The notes under the pieces were generated by a model. It saw only the letters and a list, made by a program, of their open reading frames with translations. It ran no database searches and was not told where the DNA came from. Source: Cordilura impudica (taxonomy: Eukaryota > Arthropoda > Insecta > Diptera > Scathophagidae). From it: DNA of 64,000 bases. Shown here piece after piece: positions 58,871 to 64,000 of the stretch. The translations under genes were made by a program, and so were the position numbers. Within the stretch, counting starts at the first letter, position 1. The number at the start of each line of letters is the position of its first letter. The DNA lies in NCBI GenBank assembly GCA_963682025.1, contig OY821519.1, forward strand, positions 15,971,378-16,035,377, in the 5' to 3' direction.

Positions 58871-59070
58871 ACATTTGTGGACGTCGATTAGAGGAAGTGA
58901 TGAGCTTTCGCAACTTACTATGGCTTCGTGAAACGCGTTGAGGGTATCAGTCTGTCAAAATTTGGTTTACTTAGTGCCTGAAGCTGAGCAGTCTTGAGCA
59001 ACGAAAGGTTCTCAACAAAGTATTATTACTAGACAAACTATAAACGTATTGAAATAGCAAGTGGTGCAAA
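58871..59070 (+). pseudogene. Tc1-like transposase relic, right part
   Basis: Reads KHLWTSIRGSDELSQLTMAS, then RVSVCQNLVYLVPEAEQS, and a KGSQQSIITRQ tail, corresponding to the Tc1 region after NPIE(N/H)LW up to the C-terminus. It completes the fragment that ends at 57377. Confidence 0.65.
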
Positions 59071-59242
59071 TCTATATTTTGTGCGAAAGCCAGAAGTTTC
59101 CTAATTTTTTTCATATGTAAAATATATGTTTTCTATATAAAATAAAAAAAATTATTCGTAATGTGGGTAAAACCTCTATGGTATTTGTTTTTGTAGATTA
59201 TAAGCAAAGAATTAATTCTGTTAACTAGCGGCAATCCTCTCA

Positions 59243-59966
59243 TTATAATGACTGTGCTGATGTTTATAACTACCAAAAATAATTGACCTAGACCTATCTT
59301 TTGTTATACCGATCGACTCGGAATGACATTCTGAGTTGATAGAGTGATGTCCGTCCGTCCATCTGCCCATCTGTCCGTCCATGTAAACCTTTTAATCAAA
59401 CTGCAGTTAGCAAACATGAATATATTTTAATGAAATTTGGTATATAGGACGTCCGCTTTGCAATTGATGAAAATCGGTGCGTGTTCAGACCTAGTGCCCG
59501 TACAAATGACCCCTATGAGATCGACTTAAATTGCCATAATATCTATATAAATCTCGTTCAAGTTGGGTTTATGTGTGTTGATTACATCAAGTAATAAGTA
59601 ATCCAAAAATAAACCCTATAGGACAATTCTTAGTCATAGCCCCCGTATAGGTCAGTTTCCCGATCTTCACTTAAATCTACCAAAAACAAAAATATTGCAC
59701 AGATTTTTCTCAAATTTTATTTGTATATGTTTTTGAAAAAAAGAACTGACTTCATTAAATATTGTCAGGTTCGGTCCATTTTTGGACATAGTCCCCATAT
59801 AAATCTAGCATCAGATATGAGCTTCTTCAAATCTGGAGGCATAAAGTTCATAAAAACTGCTCAGATTTAGTTTATGCTTATTATTACACCCTATTAGTTG
59901 GACCTAAGACCAATTCTCGTAACGCATGGTCGGTCTAGACCGACTATAATTTTTTTTACTTGTTTT
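59243..59966 (+). mobile_element. DINE-1/INE-like element, copy 6 (diverged)
   Basis: Starts in the family at ATTATAATGACTGTGCTGAT, with the first ~30 bp lost. It has a GTCC run near 59348, and ends GGTCGGTCTAGACCGACT and ACTTGTTTTACTT. It has deletions in the middle compared with the other copies. Confidence 0.78.
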
Positions 59967-60109
59967 ACTTGCATTTTCATCAAGTGCATGTCTTGCATTA
60001 ATATTATTACTATTATTATTCAGTTAACTGTACTTAACTAGACATCTTAAGGCTCTCATTTTAAATTTGAGTAATTCATCTATATATAATTCAAATGTAT
60101 CGTTAACGT

Positions 60110-60280
60110 TTTTTAAATGCAATTTACTCAAAATAAAGGAACAAATTTAAAAATCTGTAAATCTGCAAAACGGCTAAAAGGAAATACCTTTCAAATAATA
60201 TACGTTTGATCAAAACTGGTATAAAACGGTAGAACAAAACATCAGTCACAAGAAATCGTCTAGCCTATTAATATTATAGA
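60110..60280 (-). mobile_element. Helitron family B, 5' part
   Basis: Contains CAAAACGGCTAAAAGGAAAT, ACGGTAGAACAAAACATC and TATTAATATTATAGA (inverse of the TCTATAAT start). The 3' hairpin half is missing. Confidence 0.6.
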
Positions 60281-60414
60281 TATATTCTTGAACCTTATAG
60301 CAACTCGAGTTGATATAGTGATGTCCGCCTGTTTGTCTGACTATTGAAGTCACGCATGACTTTAACACTCTTATTTGTTTGCATTGACTTACTTATTCCC
60401 GACTTCTTTTTATC

Positions 60415-61150
60415 TTGCAGTGTAGAGTTTTTTTGCAAAGACTTCTCCACTTCGATCTGTCTTGTGCCGCTCTTTTGGCTGTTCTAGGCTCGATTCTTTG
60501 TACTATCAGAATATTGTTGATAGTGTCCTGCCAAGTTAATCTTCTTCTTAATTTATCGGCGACACCTCGTAAGTATTTGATTTCTGATGCCTGAATTCTG
60601 CTTTGATTTTTTGTTGTACGGGTTGGTATATTCGTGGAGTTGTATACAGCGATGCGGTTTTTGTTTAAGGCGAAGTATAAATTGGCAGTTGTGGCTATTC
60701 TGCGATTTAAATCCCTGTCCGGTTATCCGTCTTCGCTAATCATGACTCCCAGGTAGCGGAAGTGTTCAACTAGCTTTAATGCTTCGGATCCTATCTAAAT
60801 TTGATGATGATTTCTATCGCGGCTTATTATCATGGTTTCTGTATTCCTTGTATTTATACGGAGGTCTCTTTTGATCATTTTATTCACAAAAATATCAAGG
60901 TTTTGTTGGAGAGATTCCTCGGATTTTGCAACAATGGTCACGTCATCTGCGTATGCTAACACTGAAACTTTCACTGGTTGCATGTTCCAATTTCCTACCG
61001 TCGTTGGGATAAATGAATCCCTGCAAGATTTGGTTACGTATTATAAGCAGATATTGACTTAGTATATCGCCTTGTCGCACACCTTGTTTTGTCATAAATT
61101 CTTCGGATGTGGTGTTCTCGGTTCTTATATAATTTCGGCATATTTCGTTG
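60415..61150 (-). pseudogene. Non-LTR retrotransposon (LINE) reverse-transcriptase fragment
   Basis: Minus-strand order: MTKQGVRQGDILSQYLL, VSVLAYADDVTIVAKSEESL with the catalytic YADD, LRINTRNTETMI, LVEHFRYLGVMISEDG, RIATTANLYFALNKN, KYLRGVADKLRRRLTWQDTI. This is the RT palm to thumb and C-terminus of a LINE, perhaps RTE- or BovB-like. It is 5'-truncated, with stops. Confidence 0.8.
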
Positions 61151-61199
61151 TGACGACACAGAAAAAAAAATACAAGTACTCGATACTCAATACTCAATT

Positions 61200-61664
61200 T
61201 CAATGCTTATTTGAAGTAAATTTTTCAGAAATATCACGTTAGTGTATTTTATTATACCCTCCACACCACTAAGCCGAATCTTTGATACCCTCCATCTGGG
61301 TTTTACCTTTACATTATTTATTGCACTATTTATAACAAATGTAAAATATTTGAATAATTTAACAATTTGATAAACTTAATAGTAAATTATTAAAAAAATC
61401 ACACTGACTTTTGAGCATTTTTTAGAGGTATGTCCAATGATGCACGATTATCTCCATTTTTAACACTAACCTTCTCGAAATAATGACAAACACAAATATC
61501 ATAAGGTTACACAGGTAAGTGGTTAATTTTGTGAATGAACGTGATTTCAAAAGACAGACAGACAGACGAACGGGCGGACAGACGGACATAATTATATCAA
61601 GTTGTTATAAGAATCAAGAAAAATTAATTTTTCGATGTGTTACATATAGGGTGTGTATTATTAT
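61200..61664. other. Spacer with short GACA/GACG microsatellite
   Basis: A GACA/GACG run lies at about 61553-61590. TATACCCTCCACACCACTAA near 61254 is similar in style to the start of the DINE-like family, so this may be a far-diverged relative. No gene. Confidence 0.35.
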
Positions 61665-62124
61665 CTATAATACTAATAGTTAAGGCGATTTCTTGTGACC
61701 GATGATTTGTTAAACTGTTTTTTCCCGATTTTGATCAAACGTAGCTTATTTGAAAGGTATTTCTTTTTAGCTGTCCCCCAGATTTACAGATTTTTACATT
61801 TTTGAATTTTTTTTTTGGAGTTATGCTCATTTAAAGTTCCTACTAACACATACATAAAATTATACAATATGTGTTTATTATATTTGTTAATGTGTTTCTA
61901 AAAAAAAGAGTTTGTTTTCTTTATTCATAAAATAATTGTGTTGAACTGAAAAATAATGTTGTACATAAACCATTCACAATAATAATTGTTTTGGACATAA
62001 ACCAATAACGCAATCGATATTTAAAAAGTGTTGAATTGTGAACTGTCTTATAAAACAATTTATTTAATGAAAAAATAAAATTTCCTAAAATTTGCACTCG
62101 AATTTCGAGGGTTATAATCTGCTA
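61665..62124 (+). mobile_element. Helitron family B, copy 6
   Basis: Starts TCTATAATACTAATAG and carries GATTTCTTGTGACCGATG. It ends TTGCACTCGAATTTCGAGG and AATCTGCTA. The central part (61920-62050) includes an internal near-duplicate of CAATAATAATTGTTTTGGAC / CATAAAATAATTGTGTTGAA. Confidence 0.72.
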
Positions 62125-62922
62125 TTACCATTAAAAACATTAAAACTCAGATAACAGTTACAATATCTCTTAACATATAAGTCAAAAAAAAATTTAAAAA
62201 TAATAAAAAAATTAAATAAAAATTCAGACCATTGTCAAATATGCCTATGGAATAAATTTTATATACAAATTTTAGTTGTATAAATAAATAATATAACACA
62301 TTTTTAAGCTTAAGCTATAAATTAAAAATTTTAAATAATAAAAATATGAAATAGCGTTCAAAAATGCATATTCTTAAATATGCAGGTAAAGCCAAATATG
62401 CAAATATATTCATTTATGACAAAATATGCAAAAATTGGCAATTGCATACGTTCAAAAATGCAATAAAATAACAAAATATGCACTTAAAAAATATTCAATA
62501 AAATAACAAAATATGTACTTAACAGCAAAACATTAAAAAATATTCAGCAAAGTTTAAGAAATGCACAATTAACATATTAAAACTTATACTTAAATCGAAA
62601 TAAGCAAAAATATTTATTTATAAGAAATTTTTACACAAATATGCAATAAAACGCAAAAATATGCACTAAAGGAAAGTATGCAAAAATATTCATCTAAATA
62701 TCAAAATATGTTCTCAAAAGAAATATATGCAAAAATATGCAACAACAAATCCAAAAATTGTCAAAAATTCTTCGTTTCGTAAAAGTATTTGAAATTTAGA
62801 AAATTCACCAACAAATTTTTCAAACAAATTTCATACTTTTCGTTACGCATCCACTTAAATAAAATGTTCTTAAAAAGTTTCCTAACTTTCGTGGAATTTT
62901 TTCAATAAAGATTAAGTTAAGA
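62125..62922. other. AT-rich DNA with scattered ATATGCA motifs
   Basis: No gene. AATATGCA/ATGCAAAAAT-type words recur about fifteen times between 62360 and 62740 without fixed spacing, looking like a decayed tandem repeat. Confidence 0.45.
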
Positions 62923-64000
62923 ATAAAAAAATCATGTGTGTTCGCAGGGGAGATGTGAAAACGTCTAGTAATTAAAGATTTTTTTATAGACGTATCACTT
63001 ATAGCAATCAACTACAGGGGCTCTGTTAATATAAAATATTTATTATTTTAACAGGTTAATTTTTAATTTTTAATTTTTCGTTTTTCGTTTTTCATTTTTC
63101 GTTTTTCATTTTTCGTTTTTAATTATTTTTTCTAATTTTTAATTTTTTATTTTTCATTTTTTATTTTTAATTTTTAATTTTTAATTTTTTAATTTTAATT
63201 TTTCAATTTTTATTTTTCATTTTTCCTTTTTAATTTTTTTTCTTAATTTTTCATTTTCCAATTTTTATTTTTCTTTTTTCATTTTTTATTTTTAATTTTT
63301 TATTTTTCAATTTTCACTTTTTCATTTTTCATTTTTAATTTTTAATTTTTTTTTTTCATTTTGTATTTTTCATTTTTTATTTCTCATTTTTCATTTTCCA
63401 TTTTTAATTTTTAATTTTTTTTTTCATTTTGTATTTTTAATTTTTTATTTCTCATTTTTCATTTTTTATTTTTTATTTTTCATTTTTAATTTTTTATATC
63501 TCATTTTTTTATTTTTCATTTTTTATTTTTCATCATTCATTTTTAATTTTTCGTTTTTCTTTTTTAATTTTTTATTTTTCATGTTTCATTTTTTATTATT
63601 CATATTTTATTTTTCGTTTTTCATTTTTCATTTTTAATTTTTCATTTTTCATTTTTCATTTTTCATTTTTCATTTTTAATTTTTTATTTTTCATTTTTCA
63701 TTTTTAATTTTTTGTTTTTCATTTTTCATTTTTCGTTTTTCATTTTTTATTTTTCATTTTTCATTTTTCATTTTTAATTTTTTGTTTTTTTTTTTAATTT
63801 TTTATTTTTCATTTTTCATTTTTCATTTTTCATTTTTCATTTTTAATTTTTTATTTTTCATTTTTCATTTTTTGGTTTTTCATTTTTCGTTTTTCATTTT
63901 TTATTTTTCATTTTTCATTTTTAATTTTTAATTTTTAATTTTTAATTTTTAATTTTTAATTTTTAATTTTTAATTTTTAATTTTTAATTTTTAATTTTTA
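62923..64000 (+). mobile_element. Tandem-repeat-bearing element family, member D (cut by window end)
   Basis: Left end ATAAAAAAATCATGTGTGTT, GGGGAGATGTGAAAACGTCT and AATTAAAGATTTTTTTATAG, with GTATCACTTATAGCAATCAA as in member B. The 7-bp array begins near 63055 and runs off the window, ending in a pure AATTTTT block from about 63918. The right end is not visible. Confidence 0.68.

Overview
This 64 kb window is AT-rich nuclear DNA from a higher fly. It holds intron-containing genes with fly-type splice sites and a dense load of dipteran transposons. I suspect a calyptrate fly such as a blowfly or relative, but that is inference. Five host genes can be read. They are a glutaminyl cyclase (QC, + strand, 8180-12026, six exons), the ribosome-biogenesis factor Rrs1 (- strand, 12170-13535, four exons), the Hedgehog acyltransferase rasp (+ strand, 16107-17603, one exon), ribosomal protein L28 (+ strand, CDS 19181-19980, with a C/D snoRNA candidate in each intron), and a FoxL1/fd64A-type forkhead factor (- strand, 34136-51856, three exons). 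From memory, the Drosophila counterparts lie on chromosome 3L around 62-64, so the window is probably Muller element D.

Layout. 1-7.3 kb is a transposon nest: a DINE-like element, foldback repeats, and a Tc1-like relic split by an intact 3.7 kb DNA transposon (2654-6329). That transposon has ~0.55 kb terminal inverted repeats, a 687-aa transposase and AGGT target duplications; it looks Sola-like. 8-13.6 kb carries QC and Rrs1, transcribed convergently. 13.7-16.1 kb carries LINE and Penelope scraps and a hAT element, with a perfect 8-bp target duplication, inserted 11 bp before the first ATG preceding rasp (19 bp before the rasp start itself). 16.1-20 kb carries rasp and RpL28. 20-31 kb is a transposon graveyard with Harbinger-type MITEs, a deleted autonomous Helitron inside a TTAA-flanked MITE, a hAT (ZMYM1/DUF4371-like) relic, Tc1 relics and a mariner. 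34.1-51.9 kb is the forkhead gene, whose 16.5 kb first intron is filled with a mariner, a Penelope-like element, Helitron copies, a DINE-like copy, a long palindrome and a second, decayed Sola-like element. 53.8-64 kb is dominated by repeat-bearing elements.

The most unusual structure is a four-member family (31634-33717, 53841-56628, 57378-58870, 62923 to the window end). Members share conserved ends: a GATGTGTAAACATCTA terminal inverted repeat and a 3' hairpin near CAATACAATC...GATTGTATTG. Their interiors are long tandem arrays of unrelated sequence: a 7-mer (AATTTTT/CATTTTT) in three and a 21-mer in one. One copy sits inside a Tc1 transposase relic, which fixes its borders. They resemble Helentron-type elements with tandem repeats and look like carriers or seeds of satellite DNA.

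All database-level assignments are from recognition of motifs; no search was run.
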